Shown piece by piece: positions 46,870 through 60,600 of a DNA stretch of 64,000 nucleotides (its first letter is position 1; each line of letters begins with the position of its first letter). The stretch comes from Gordius sp. MW1 (lineage: Eukaryota > Nematomorpha > Gordioida > Gordea > Gordiidae): positions 35,526,001 through 35,590,000 of the forward strand of contig OZ038526.1 in assembly GCA_964036665.1 (NCBI GenBank), read 5' to 3'. A program made the position numbers and the translations under genes. The notes under the pieces are model-generated. The model did no database searches, had not been told where the DNA came from, and saw only the letters and a list, made by a program, of their open reading frames with translations.

Positions 46870-47775
46870 CTGCAATTAAAAGATCTAAATACCTATTAGG
46901 GTTTCCTGACCCATCTTCGTGTAAGTATGCATCTAACACTCTTTCCAAATCTGGCATAGTCTATCTCTTAAATATTACCTACATAGAACTCTTTGTCCTA
47001 TCCTTAACATAACCATTTTACTTTTGCAGATGAGCTTAAAACTTAAAATATTTTATACTTTTTACCTCCAGAACTCTAACACATTAATTAATAAGCCATC
47101 AACTTATTAAAAAAATATATTATATCAGCTTTTAATTTATGCAAATATAGGAACGTTATAGTCATACAGCTTTAAAGCTTTGACCCCTTTTAAAAGAAAG
47201 GTTCTACATCCTTTTTAGCATAATTTAGCATTTTTGTTAATTTTCATAATTATTTTAGAAAGAGTAACTACATATAAAACATGTCCTCTTATCTATTCTC
47301 ATACCATGATCCGTAGATACTTCCTTTAACAGGTTTACTTAATTTTTTAATGTTATTGTGCGCCAAAAATCTTTATACTAGCCGTCATTAAAAGTACATC
47401 AGTTATTTTAATGAAATTGTAACAAATTTTATTTGCAATGGGTGTAATTTAAATGAATAGATGAATAGACTTTTTGCGTCTACCTTATGAAGATATTAAG
47501 GTAAATATAGGCCTATTTAAATTATTGTGAGAAAATTGTAAGTTATCGAAAAACGGAACTTGATACAAAATAAGAAACTGTTGATAAATATAAAAACATC
47601 TATCTGAGTGGATGCATATATGGTTTATAGTTTAGACGTTTAAATATTTAATCATCTTAATAGCTTGATAAAACCTTTTCTTGCGTTCAAAATAAGTTTC
47701 CTTAGTAACACATGAACAAATTTCAGAAAAAATTAATATTTTTGTTATGCTTTATAACTATAGCTATTAAGGAAC
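46870..47775. other. No gene recognised
   Basis: AT-rich DNA with no defensible exon. Confidence 0.5.
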
Positions 47776-47779
47776 TAGT

Positions 47780-48380
47780 TACGCTTAGGCAAGTTCGCTA
47801 AGCCTTCTAACAAAAGATCAACCGCACTATCCATTTCCTAGTTTAAAATAAACTTTCGGTATTCTAATAAGGTCCATCTCATTAAGCAGGGCCACCATTG
47901 CTACTTTCCCTATTTGCTTTGATGAATTATATAAATTATTGTCTTGTGGGCGGTTGCGAGAGGAATCTCTTTAACGAAATCATTAATCTTTAGCCGGTAG
48001 ACCACGCCCAAAGCCTCGCGTCTAATTGGTTATTGAGCTTCAAACTCGCTAAGGGCTTTATACGCATACGCTACTACCATCCTGACCGCTGTTTTAAAAT
48101 CGTCCATACTCATCGTCCACTAATCTTGTATCCCAATCTGCATTAAAGGCCAGCACTAAAGCGGTGATGAGCGCGGTCTTGATTTTCATGAAAGCTGACA
48201 ATTCGCACCACAAAAGGCTGTGTTCACCTTCGTTACTTATGGATGACCTGAGTCAACTGCCTCATTTTGATAATATCACATGATGGTCTAAAGGATTTGA
48301 TTTCATTCTTATTGGTGTGCTGTCTCCAATCAACGGTCACTTTGGCTTTCTCATCACCTACTTGTATCCTTTGGCCTAAA
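47780..48380 (-). pseudogene. Ty3/gypsy polymerase/RNase H remnant
   Basis: Minus strand from 48380 reads IQVGDEKAKVTVDW and TNKNEIKSFRP (the connection after the reverse transcriptase), then AFMKIKTALITALVLAFNAD, then VAYAYKALSEFEAQ and PIRREALGVVYRLKINDF (start of RNase H), with several frameshifts and stops. It is a different, older gypsy copy from that at 6.7-8.7 kb. It lies about 300 bp upstream of the CLINT1 start. Confidence 0.75.
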
Positions 48381-48383
48381 TTA

Positions 48384-48510
48384 TGAGAAAAAAAAATTTA
48401 ATGCAAAAACGTTAATAAATTTAAAAAAAATTTATGTTTTGCCTCGCTCTAATTAAATTTTAAACGTTTTGCCCCCCCCCCCAATCCAAAACCTGGCTAC
48501 GCAGATGAAG
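48384..48510. repeat. Family C fragment
   Basis: AAAAAAATTTATG core, C run and ACCTGGCTACGCAGATG at the right end. Confidence 0.55.
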
Positions 48511-48683
48511 ACAATCGCTTAAAATATTGTAGTTGTACTTCTTTGGCAAGTATATAAATATTTTATCACCTGGGGACATTTAAATCACGTGATATGATTG
48601 TTGTTTATTTATTTATATAATCGTCGGTCAATTTAATTTTAAATATAATTTATGCTTTAATATTTGAAAATTATCGTTCCAAA

Positions 48684-51600
48684 ATGATAAGTATGTGGAA
48701 AATACGTGAGATGACTGATAAAGTGTAAGGAGTTTTAAAAATTTTACAATGTTTTATGTATTGATAAGAAGGCAATGTCTTTATATTAAATAATTTACAA
48801 CCCTTTTTAGCACAAATGTTGTGATGAATTACACAGAAGTTGAATCAAAAGTTAGGGAAGCTACAAACGATGAAGCATGGGGACCAACAGGACCTTTAAT
48901 GCAGGAAATTGCTCATTATACATACACATATGAACATTATTCTGAAGTTATGGGGATGATATGGCGAAGGATGTTTCAGGAATCTAAGAATTGGAGAAGA
49001 ATTTATAAAGTATTAAGATTAGTTGGTATTATCACTTAACATTGAATATTTTTTATGCTATGAAACCTGCATAGCTACTTTTCTTTTGGTAATTAAAATG
49101 ATAAATCAAAAAAATTTTAATATATAAATATCCAAATTTAAAGATTTTTGCCTTCTTTAGGCATTAGTTCTTTTGGCTTATTTAATCCGGAATGGGTCAG
49201 ATAGAGTAGTAAACAGTGCCCGTGAACACATGTTTGATTTAAGAACTCTAGAAAATTTTTCCTACCTTGATGAGCATCACAAGGATCAGGGTATCAATGG
49301 TAAAATAATTTATTTCTTATATTAATTAGCATTTTATAATCTATATATTAAAATTTGCTTTGAGAGCATTGATATAAGCCATTTATAGTATACTTTTTTA
49401 TTTATATTTTATGCAAAAACTTTTTGGGATTACTCACTAAATAAATCATTTTAAACTTTAATTAAATGGTAATCTTCATAATAGAGCTTAATATTAACTT
49501 TATCATTATATTTTGATTTGCTAGCATACATAAATAATAAAGATAAATGATTATTATGATTACATATATTTTAAACCCACAAACTCTTTTAGCTCACTTT
49601 AATTTTAACCAATTAATTTATTCTTGTTTCACGTACCCTAGCTGTAGACAATTATATTTTTCATATGTTGATTATTATATATTTACAACTCAATTATATA
49701 TCACCTTTTTGCCAAAATTACTTTTTTTAGCTTATTTATTATATAGTGCCCAATTCCTTTTAACTTATTTTCCATATATCATATTTGTTTTAATATAATG
49801 TTGTAATAAGGATTTAAATATAATTCTGGTTTGGGTTTATGTAAAGGGGGCCCAATTTACATATCATATTTACTTTAAAGAAATAAAAAAAACTCTCCTT
49901 TTAATTTGAAAGTTAAATCTGCTAACTTAATGCTCTTTAAGCTAAATTCCCCGCTTTTTAAGAGTCTTCCCCTGGAAATTACATTTAAATTCAATGTTGA
50001 TCTTAAACAGGGTAAGTATTCTACAAGTTTTTCTAAGAGATAAGACTTTAAGTTTTTAGCGTTGTTGGGAAAATTCAATCTTTTTACCTTTGCCCAATTT
50101 TTTAGCTAAATTTTTTGTTAGTTTACACTAGTCGCCCATACCATTCAAATTTTGCATTTGAAAATAGAATAATTTAAAAAAGTATCATTTTGCCCTTATA
50201 AACTAACATATTCTCTCTAGCCCAAATTTCGGCTAAACGCGAGGCCTTGGGCTGAATAGAGAAAATTACGAATTATATCCTAAAACGGGCCGGGTTGGAC
50301 TTCAATTTTTGACCTTTTTCTTTTTTTTAAAAAAAAAACTCGACATGGGCGTAGCCATGATTGGATTTAGAAGGGAGCAATAATGATTTAGGGAGGGACA
50401 AAATAACAATTTTTTGTAATTTTTGTCATGTAATTAGATTAAATTATAAAGAATTTTATAGTTTAGAGGGGGGCAGCCGCCCTTCCTGCCTACGCCCATG
50501 AAATTGGAAGTTCTCTCAAACTTTTCCACCAAGAAATTTAACCTTACTTACCTTTATTAATACTATATTGTATATATTATATATTAATTAATGTTCCGAT
50601 ATTAAAAATCACGAATTTATCATGGAAATCCTAACTTTTTCTTTCGATTATATATAACTCTTTCCAATTTGTAATTATCATAATTCTGCACTCTCTAGCA
50701 AAGCCCCTAAAGGTTTATAAAGCATTTTTGGGTTGAAATCATCTTTATTTTTCTTCGCGAATTAGTTAACTCTCGCGGGTGGCACTCTTTCCAAAGTTTG
50801 TTTCGATGCTGCTAAGGCAAAATAAGTCGAGTGTCTTTCCCCAATTATGATATCTTTTTTGCGGAAACCTAGAAGGGGGGCGCGGCGGGGCGGGGGGGGG
50901 GGAGATTAGCTCTAGCAGGTAACTAGTAGGTAATAAAAAAAACAAAAACAAAAAAATTGTTGGTTGGTGTCCCCCCCTCTCTCGCTCGCTGTTTATCGTT
51001 CGTTGTATCTTCTTTTATCTCATAACTTCACTTTACGTGCGAAATGCATTTAGCGCGCGACAGATGTCGTCCTTTAAAGAAAGACACGATGGGAAGAATG
51101 CCTGTTATTTTGGTATTACGCTTTAAGGGGGGTGGGGGGGAGGCTATTCGTATCCAGGTATGGTCGTCAGGCTTAGTAAGTTATGATCGTTATGATGCAT
51201 GGTTTAAATAAATTTAAGTACGAACGCACCATGGGCGTAGCCAGGGGGGGGGGGCAGGGAGGGGCGGCTGCCCCCCTCGTAGTCCATAAATTTGTTGAAT
51301 TTTATTAAGGCTAGAATTTTCAAAAAATGATCATTCTGCCCCTCCCCAAATCATTATTGCCCCCGTTTAATTCTGATAAGTCTGTGCTATTAACAAAGGC
51401 CTGAAGCGCTCAAAACATTCAATGCGGCTAATTTATTATGTAAAATTATTGATCGCTAATTTATTAAGTAAAATTATTAAACTTTGCTTAACCTCATGGT
51501 TAGTTTTAGTAATGAGTTAACTGGAATTAATTTAAAGTTTAACAAAATATTTGAACTGGCGTTTCGTAGGATTTTTGTAAGTCAAACTAATACCTTTTGA

Positions 51601-54600
51601 ATTCGTGGAGACATGAACAAGTTATTAAAAACGTTTTAACAGAGCAATGTTATGTCTTAACTAATGCTTGGTATACAGAGTAGCAAGGTGCAAAAATTGT
51701 CGTAGCTAAGTTTAAATCTTTTACAGGAGGATATCCCCCAATTTTTTCAAATTTTCACTTTTAAAACCGGCAAAACTAGCAATTAAATTTACGTTAATTC
51801 TATGAAAGTAGCAATTTGGTTCAGCCTTCAAATAATATAATGTTTTTTTATATATAACTATTATATCATTATGGTCCATGTGTTCCTTCAACCAAACAAT
51901 CTTAAGCATGTCCCATGAGAATATCCGAATAATTATTATTATCAAGTTCATATGGAGTTTTTTAATTGCACGCGATATATTATAATATCGTCATTATGTA
52001 TGCTAGCTTATTCTTTAAAAAAAGTAATTTCTCCCGTAGTTAATGACAAAAAAGGCTTAGAAGTTTTAGCGTTTCGGCGTCGCGTTATCCGAAATAGTAA
52101 TGAGCTGTAAATTGGCTATCAACTATTTTTCTTGCTTTTGCATGCATTAAGGTGTTATTTGTTCGTATTAATTGATGCCAATTTTGAAAATGCATATTTT
52201 TAGGCTTGACATATATAATGAGGAGAAAGCTAAGTTTTCGTCCCCTAAAGTGAATTGGGACAAAGTGATTGGTCATTTCATCTTTATTATATAGTACTCT
52301 TAAAATTTTACGGTTGTTTGAAGGAAAAAAACTAGATTGGTAGTAGATATTATGGTATATTGGGACTGAAAGTTGCAATGTGATATAATTTAGTTTTACC
52401 AAATATTTCACATATTTGCTTTTTATTTAAAGTTAAGAATTAAAATAACGTTAAACACCCATCAAAGAGAGGAAATAGGAGATTAATATTGATTATACGA
52501 ATCAATAATTCCATTTTTTTTCAAATTTCAATATATTGGCAGTGAGACAAAAGGTTAAAGAAATCCTGGATTTTTTGCAAAATGACGAACAAATCAAGGA
52601 AGAACGACGCAAGGCTAAAAAAAATCGCGACAAATTTATCGGGATGTCATCTTCTATGGCCAATCATACGGTGCATTCCACCGCTATGGGATCTTACAGT
52701 AAGTGTTTGTTTTGTGTGTGCTTGTGAACATAGGCGCGTAGTAGCCAGGGGGTGGTAGGGAGGGGCGGCTGCCCCCCCCCCCTCTCCAGAAATTTCTTTT
52801 AAATTTTTGTATAATTATGGATAAATTTCTGAAAAATTATCATTTTGCCCCTCCCTAAATCATTATTTCTCCCCCCCCCCCTGAATCCAATCTTGGCTAC
52901 GCATATGCTTCAGCAAAATATTCATGAAAACTACATCTTAATTTATGAGAAATAAATGACAAATAATTGGGCGTAAATCATCGTGATTTATTTGAAAACT
53001 TGGTTTGCCAACCTTTCTATAGAAAAAGCATCCAAACTGTTTTTTTGTTTATCCGGTGATTAAAAAAACTTATCTTAAACCTTAGAGTCGAGAAACTATT
53101 CCAATTATAAATCCATAATTTGCTCAAATTCTACTAAGCAATACACAAGCTTTATAAAGTTTATTATATATTAATAACAATTTCATTAGATATTTTATGT
53201 CTTATATACTACACATTCAATAAATAACCTTGTAATAATACATAAAACTTAGATTATCTTAAAAGTGATAACTGGTTTTAACTTTTAACATTAAACTGTT
53301 CTTAGGCTTTTTAAGGATTGAAGGTATAATTATGTAATCTGCCTTGGGTGGGGGAGGGCTGATTAATAGGAATTACATTCGCCTACGGCTAAGGGCTAGA
53401 GACATTTGTAAGCTCCAAGAAAAATTTTATTTTAAAATTCTACTTAAACATTTAAAAGTAAAAAATTTTACCAGGTCAAGTCTCTTTTTCATTTCAAAAC
53501 ATTTTGACTTTCATTTTTTTAACCCTAAACCCAACCCCAAATAGAAAAGTTTAATCCGATTATTGCCTTATACTCGGGGTCGGGGGCTAGTGTTGTAAAA
53601 ACGGCGGCTGGGTTTTGTTTGGTCGACCTTTAATTTTAGTCGACTAAACATAAACAAACTTAAGCTTTTTCGGTCCGTTTCTCTTAGTCGACCGCTAAGC
53701 TTAGTCGAAATTTGATAAACAGGCCAGAGTCGACCCTTTAAGAATAAGTTCAATCGCCAAGTTTTAAGTTCAAACCACTCGTTTAACCCATCTTATTACG
53801 AGTCATAATGTATATATATATCTATTAGCTCCTTTTATCCCCTATTTATATTTCACATTTTATCGCCCTTAATTACGTCTCAAACCTCGGGCAAATTAAT
53901 CGAATATCATAGGATGCATGGGCGTAGCCAGCATTGGAATTAGAGGAGGGCAATAAGGATTTGAATTTGAGCCATAATTGCAATAAATTTTAACAAATTT
54001 TTATTTAGGTGATTTTAAAGAGACGTCACCCGAAGGTGCCCGTCGCGTATCCTCGGTCATAGACGATTTCGACAAAAGCAACAATAAATTTGGCACTAAC
54101 GCCTTGGATTCATTCTCCACCACCCCTAGCGCTGGAAACTCATCCAAAACGGATCTCTTCTCCAAAATTTCCAATTCTACGCTCGTCAAAAAATTTACCG
54201 ACGCTTACAGCATAGACGGACCCGACACTTACCCAGAAGACTATAAAACGTGAGTATCGATATGTGTATTGATTGCTATGCAATTTAGAGAACTGCGAAG
54301 TCATTTTTTCCAACCCGACCCGATCTGAAGGAATTTTAAAAATTTTCAACCCGAACCCAATCCGATTCGAAGACATTTGAAAGTTTAACCCACCCATGCC
54401 GGTCTTTAATGAAATTTATGGGCTCGCTTGAAGAATGTCATGTCTTTTTTCCACACTGGGTTTACAATCAAAATGATATTCGGGGGAAATATTTTGCTGT
54501 TGAATAAAGACTAGCTAATGACCGCCACTGGTTGGCTTAAATTTTTGCGACCTCGCCCGAGCCCAAGATCTGTTTTTATTTTTCAGCCTTGACGAAGATA

Positions 54601-57600
54601 TAATTTTTCTTGCTTATTTACATTACTCTCACCTTTTCTTGTCCCACTTGTTGTTTATAGTGGAAACCTAAGATCCTGATAAAATATTTATACACATATT
54701 GAAAAAGTCGAAACTTGATGTTTCAAACTAAAGGCTAATATTTAAATTATGGTTACCGTGGATTGACATTTTGATCACGCTTGATTATCGCGACTTTGGC
54801 CTTCTGCACACATGTTATTCCAATATTTAAGTTCGTGATTGAATCGTACACTTATAGTAGTTTTACGGCTTTAATATAGCTTAAAAAAATCACATAAAGC
54901 TACTTTTTATATATTAAAATTTTTGCCCGGTGTAATGATCTGAAACGTCGACATTTAAAAAACGACGACGCTCAGTTGAACATTCCTATTGGTTAATATG
55001 GCATAATAACGAGTTATATGCCATATCACGTGATCTTCCTAAAAGCTCAATAGGTTAGTTTTGGCACAAAAACATGTATTTTTTTTGAAGACACTAAAAT
55101 GACGACACAAGACTTTCAAAATATTTCAAATAATTACTATGCATAATTATCTAAATTATAAATTAAAATTTAGAGAATCACTAACAAACTATCAATTTAG
55201 CCATTTAAGTATATTATCAAATCTTTTTTTTCACATGTATTTTATAAATTTAGGTTAAATCAAGAAAATTATGAATATCAGTTTAGTCAAGCTCAAGCAT
55301 TTGTATTTTCATCTCTAGTTTTGTATAAAAATGCACATAATCATTTGAAGCTTATTAAAAAATCTTTTACTTTATTAGTCTAAGTTATAAACTTTACCTT
55401 AGTTTTAAGCTTATAGACAATAAAAATAATTAATAAGATAGGCTTATAAACATAGATTAGATATAATGATCATTAGCTCAAGCTCAATGTATTCAAGTAC
55501 TAACTCAGCTATTCCTTAGGTTATTATAAATGTACCAAATAATATATTGAGTTTATCATTTAGCTTTACCAAAATTACAATTTAAAAGGATAGGCTTATA
55601 AACATAGATCAGTTATAATGATCATTAGCTCAAGCTCAACAGATATCCCTTAGGTTATTATAAATATACCAAATACAAAATTGAGTTAATCAATTAGCCC
55701 TACCAAAATTACAATGAAAAGGATAGGCTTATAAACATAGATCAGATATAATGATCATTAGCTCAAGCTGAACAGATTTCCCTTAGGTTATTATAAATAT
55801 ACCAAATACAAAATTGAGTTCATCAATTAGCCCTACCAAAATTACAATTAAAAGGATAGGCTTATAAACATAGATCAGATATAATGATCATTAGCTCAAG
55901 CTCAACAGATATCCCTTAGGTTATTATAAATGTACCAAATACAATATTGAGTTCATCAATTAGCTTGCAGAATGCTAAATATGATAAATTTTAATTAATC
56001 TTGTAAACCATGGTTGAATTATAATCAATATTTTTTGTGAATTTTATGGGTTAGTAACTAAAAACATCTGTTGATTGACGTTTGTCTTAGCCCATAGAAA
56101 TTTAATTTCAAGTTTTAAGAAAAAATTTTGATTGGCATGTCGATTTTTTTGAGCGTCGTGGAAATGGATATTACACCGGTCCTCCAATACTATATTAATC
56201 GTATATCGAATTATTATTGATTTGTTTTCGAATCTCCATAGACCTAAACTATTGCTTGGGCTCGGCCACTATTCAAAGGTTTGGTTCTTATTGATGTTTA
56301 TTAGTGCTAAGAGTTTTACTGGCAGAAAAAGTAATTTTTTGAAGATATTCTCCTGGACCATGATCAGTGTCGGGGTTTTTAGGTGTGCCACCAAAGTGTA
56401 GTTTTGGGCCTAATTATAGGTTGTTATAATTTTTGGGTAGGGGTTGGTTTAGACCAAACGTTTTGTGGTCTTTATAGTCGACTAAAACCTAGTGTAGTAA
56501 AAACGGCTGGGTTTTGTTTGGTCGACCTTCGGTTCAACTAAGACTAACGCTCGACCCTGGTCGGTTTTTTAAATTTTGACTAAGCCTAGCTGTCGACTAA
56601 GAAAATCAGAGCAAAAAAAATTTGGTCTGTTTATGTTTAGTCGACTAAAACCAAAGCTCGACCAAACAAAATCCAGCCGTTTTTACCCCACTAATATATA
56701 GTAACTTAGGGTCGGGGTGTTTTTAGATGTAAGTTTCAAGCTTGACAAGGCTCACATCCTATTTAACCACCACTACACAACTTTTATTTCAAAAATACGT
56801 CTCTAAAATTTGTTTTGAGATATATCTTTAGCATGTCAGCCTCGCGTTTTACTTACAACAATATCATAAAATTTAATATTATACCAAAATCTTTATGTTA
56901 TTGGAATTAAATCAGGAATGACGGTAGTTCTTGTGCATATGATGCAGCCGATCCTCGCAAAGAAAATTCAAGCGCCGCCCAACCTGAAAGATCGGGCTCG
57001 TCTAGCTCTAGCAGTAACGCCTCATTCCATCCCAAACAAGCCACTTCTGTTAATACTTTCAGCACCGATCCTTCGCTAAAAGTTCCTCAGCCCGTTAAAA
57101 ATGGCAAGCCATCCGCCCGAGATATTTTAGGTTACCTTTTTTATTTATTAATGGTCGTCTTGTTTTATTGGGTTAAATTTTTGGGACTAAATTCGAACTG
57201 CTTTTTTAATTATTAATAACATCTGAATTGTAAAAATGCCATTGGCTATTTTTGAACTAGTGTTGTAAAAACGGCTAGGTTTTGTCTGGTTGACCTTTGG
57301 CTTTAATCGACTAAATATAAATAGAATAAAGGTTTGACCAAAATTCGTTGGTCTGTTTAGTCGACTAAAACCAAGGATCGACCTAACAAAACACAGCCGT
57401 TTTCAACCCTATTAAATCTTATTCAAATTTAGCAAAGTTTTATAATGGATCTTATAAGGGAGTATTTATGGGTACGTCCTCTAGTTTATTAATCAGCTTT
57501 TAAACGGAATATTTCAATCTAACATATATATAAAAAAATTTTAGTAATTTGTGAATTAAAGTCATTTAACAAGCATGGCTCAACGCGTGTGTTTCATTAA

Positions 57601-60600
57601 AACAGCCTTGGATTCAAATGAAATTTAAGCCTATCGGTTTAATCAATTTTCTGAAATTTTTAAGAAAATTTAGGGGATTTTTTTTGCAATTTTGTAACAA
57701 ATACAAGTTTTTCCCTGTCAAAATCCTGTGTTTTGCTTTTTTAGCGAGCGGCAAAAAGAAGATAGACTTGGGCCCTGCCGCCAAAAATTTTATCCTCAAC
57801 TCCAACGCCCCAAGCTCGCCCACCGCTCGTCGAGCCCAAAACCAGTCGGCCCAAAATACGGCTAACGACTTGTTTTTTGCCGAAGATGATATTACAAGCA
57901 CCAACAACGGAGCCCCTGGCGTTAAAGTAAATATCACATATTTCTATCAAGTCTTTAAATACATACCGCTTTTCAATAAAAAAAACTTGGCATTTTTAAT
58001 AAAAAGCTTAGCGCAAATATGATTACTTAGCATTTTGCTATTTTCTACTGAGCATTTGAATAGCACCTTATTTTATGGATGTATAGGCAAAGTAGTTTGT
58101 AACGTGGGGAAAAAATGGAAATAAAATGTGAAATGTTGAATCATCTTTCTTGCCTAAGATTATATTAATTTTGGAAATGTCTAACCCGCTTTAAATGTAG
58201 ATTTGGCACCCTAAAGACACCCGAAAGCTACTCGATTACTTAATACGATCATGCACATTTTTATATTTTGCGGTTTAAGCGAATCTCTTATTTACCGCGA
58301 CTTATAAGCACGTTTCAATAACTTGGCTTAAGATTTTTCCTCTATTTCCGTTTTAACTGAAAATTTTAGAGCCCGTAGTGCTAGTAGGCTTATTGATTTT
58401 AGAAAGTTTCTTTTAATAAAATATATTACTCAGAATTTTAAATACCTTCGAGTCGTTTTTAAAATGGGAATTTTGAAAATTTTGCTCTTTTTTCCTTTCG
58501 TAGAATGGTGACGTATCTTCACTCGTACCCACCAAATCAGACATTGATTTTTTGGCCGATTTAATATCTCCCTCCGCCGAGAATGGCTCTAATAACCTCG
58601 CAAACAAAAGCGATAATTCGCTGTTCGGCAGCTTGGGCACTTGTGATTTTTTTCCGCCCACCACCACGGTCCAGCAACATAGCTCTGCTTCCCAGCACTT
58701 TTACGATACCACAACCAATGGGAACCCCAACCCTCTGCACCAGCAAAATGGTCACTTCAAGCACTCGCAGTAAGTTATAGCTTTAGATGAGCGTAGAGCC
58801 CGGCACGAACTCGGATTCCGCTTGATCGGTTAACTCGACCCGAGGCCCGAGGCAAAATCTCGCTAAAATATTTTTTTATTGAGTAGGCTATTTAGAGGAG
58901 ACAAAATATTTTTATGTAAAAGGAAAAATCGGGTGGGCCTTCTGAATAATTTTTTTGCAAAAATTTCAAAAAAATCTGGTCGGGCTCCGATAGGGCTCGG
59001 GCAAAATAAAATAAAAAGTGTCGGGCTCGGGCCGAGGAAATTCTATTTTGTAGGGCTCAAGATGAACACTTATTTTCGAGTAGGAATGGTTCCGTCTTGT
59101 TTTGTTGTGTCCATCTTATTGATTTATAATGGAAAATTACGATTCTGATTAATTAATTAAACTAATCTATGGCTGCTGTTTGAATTTAATTTGTCTGAAC
59201 CCGAGGCCAAAATTATTTTCTTCGGGCCCGACTAAAGCCCGACCCCGCATTCTTAAATTTCAACTGGTTCTTGGTTTATATAGCAGCTAACAGGGGTACA
59301 TCGGTGTGCTCTTTAGTTTTAAGATTTAGGTGAATTCGGCTTAAAATCCGTTGTTTGGACTGAATAGCTTAGAAGAATTAATTTATATTGGCATTTATAA
59401 TTTGTCAAACCTTCTACTGTTCAAAAAAATTAAGATTTTTTTCCCTAATATCAACCTATTAGGTTGGGGATAAAGTTCGTAGAGATTTTATCAAAGTCTT
59501 TTATTTAACGATAATTTATTGTTATAACAATAACTTATTCAATGATATATTCGCCGTTGCTGTTTACGACCTCCTCCCACCTTTTGACCAATTTTTCGAT
59601 GCCATTACGCAAAAATCGATCGGTCTGGTATCGAAGAAGTTGTTGAGCTAGTTTTTAAGGCCCTCTACATTGTCCAAGGTAACGCCCCTCATATGGTTCG
59701 AGAGAGAGCGGAAAAGATGGTAATCCGTTGGTGCAACGTCCGGAGAATATGGTGGATGCTGAAGGACCTCCCATTCGAGCTCTTGGAGTGCGGCTTTTAC
59801 GACTTGAGCAACATGGGGCCTTGCGTTGTCGTGAAGGAGTATGGTCTGGCCTTGTCGATGGGGTCTTTTGAGTCGAATAGCCTCATTCACGCGGTTTAGC
59901 TGGGATATATATAGCTCCTTGTTGACCGTGGCATTCCTTTCCAGAATTTCCCATTGCAGTCCCACCAAACGCAGACCATGGTCTTTTTTGGATGGAGGTC
60001 AGGCTTGACCCTCGGCTTTGGAGTCGCTCCAGGAGCCACCCACTCCTTTCTTTGCATCAAATTTACGTACAAACACCATTTCTCATCTCCCGTGACGATT
60101 CGGTACAAAAAGCGCTGTTTATGACCGTGGGTTGCTCGATGACGGGCGAGATGTTGAGAAGCAATTTGAAGGCGATTTTCTTTGTGGCTTTCGTTAAGCT
60201 CGTGAGGGATCCAAGATCCCAATTTTTCGGCAAATCCAATCGAATGAAGATGATTTAGGATGGTTTTATGATCGAACTTCATTATTTCCACCAATTCACG
60301 ACTTGTTTGGCGACCGTCCTCTTTCAAAAGTGCTCTGAGACACTCTTCGTCGAATTCCGAGGGTCTTCCTCTACGGGGCTTGTCAGCGATGTCAAAATCG
60401 CCATTTTTGAACTTTGCGAACCATTTTTGTGCTGTAGACTCAACTATGACACCTTCTCCGTTTACTTTACAAATGTCTCGGGCTGTTTTAGCAGCGTCTT
60501 GACCACGATGAAAAGCGAAAAATAGCAGGTGTCGAAAATGTTGATTTTTACCGTTTGGATACTCCATTTTGACGTCGCGAAAGTTATTAAAAACTAAATT

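Larger units (their letters stand above)
49300..52542. other. CLINT1 intron 3, 3.2 kb, with repeats
   Basis: Holds two family C copies and G-rich patches (50876-50903, 51126-51142). A minus-strand frame at 52085-52411 (108 codons, with KILRVLYNKDEMTNHFVPIH) is the longest unexplained frame; no similarity recognised and no splice context. Confidence 0.5.

Noticed and set aside
57614..57950. Minus-strand frames of 69-107 codons opposite CLINT1 exon 7
   Set aside because: Shadows of a GC-rich coding exon; the plus strand has matched splice sites and family motifs.
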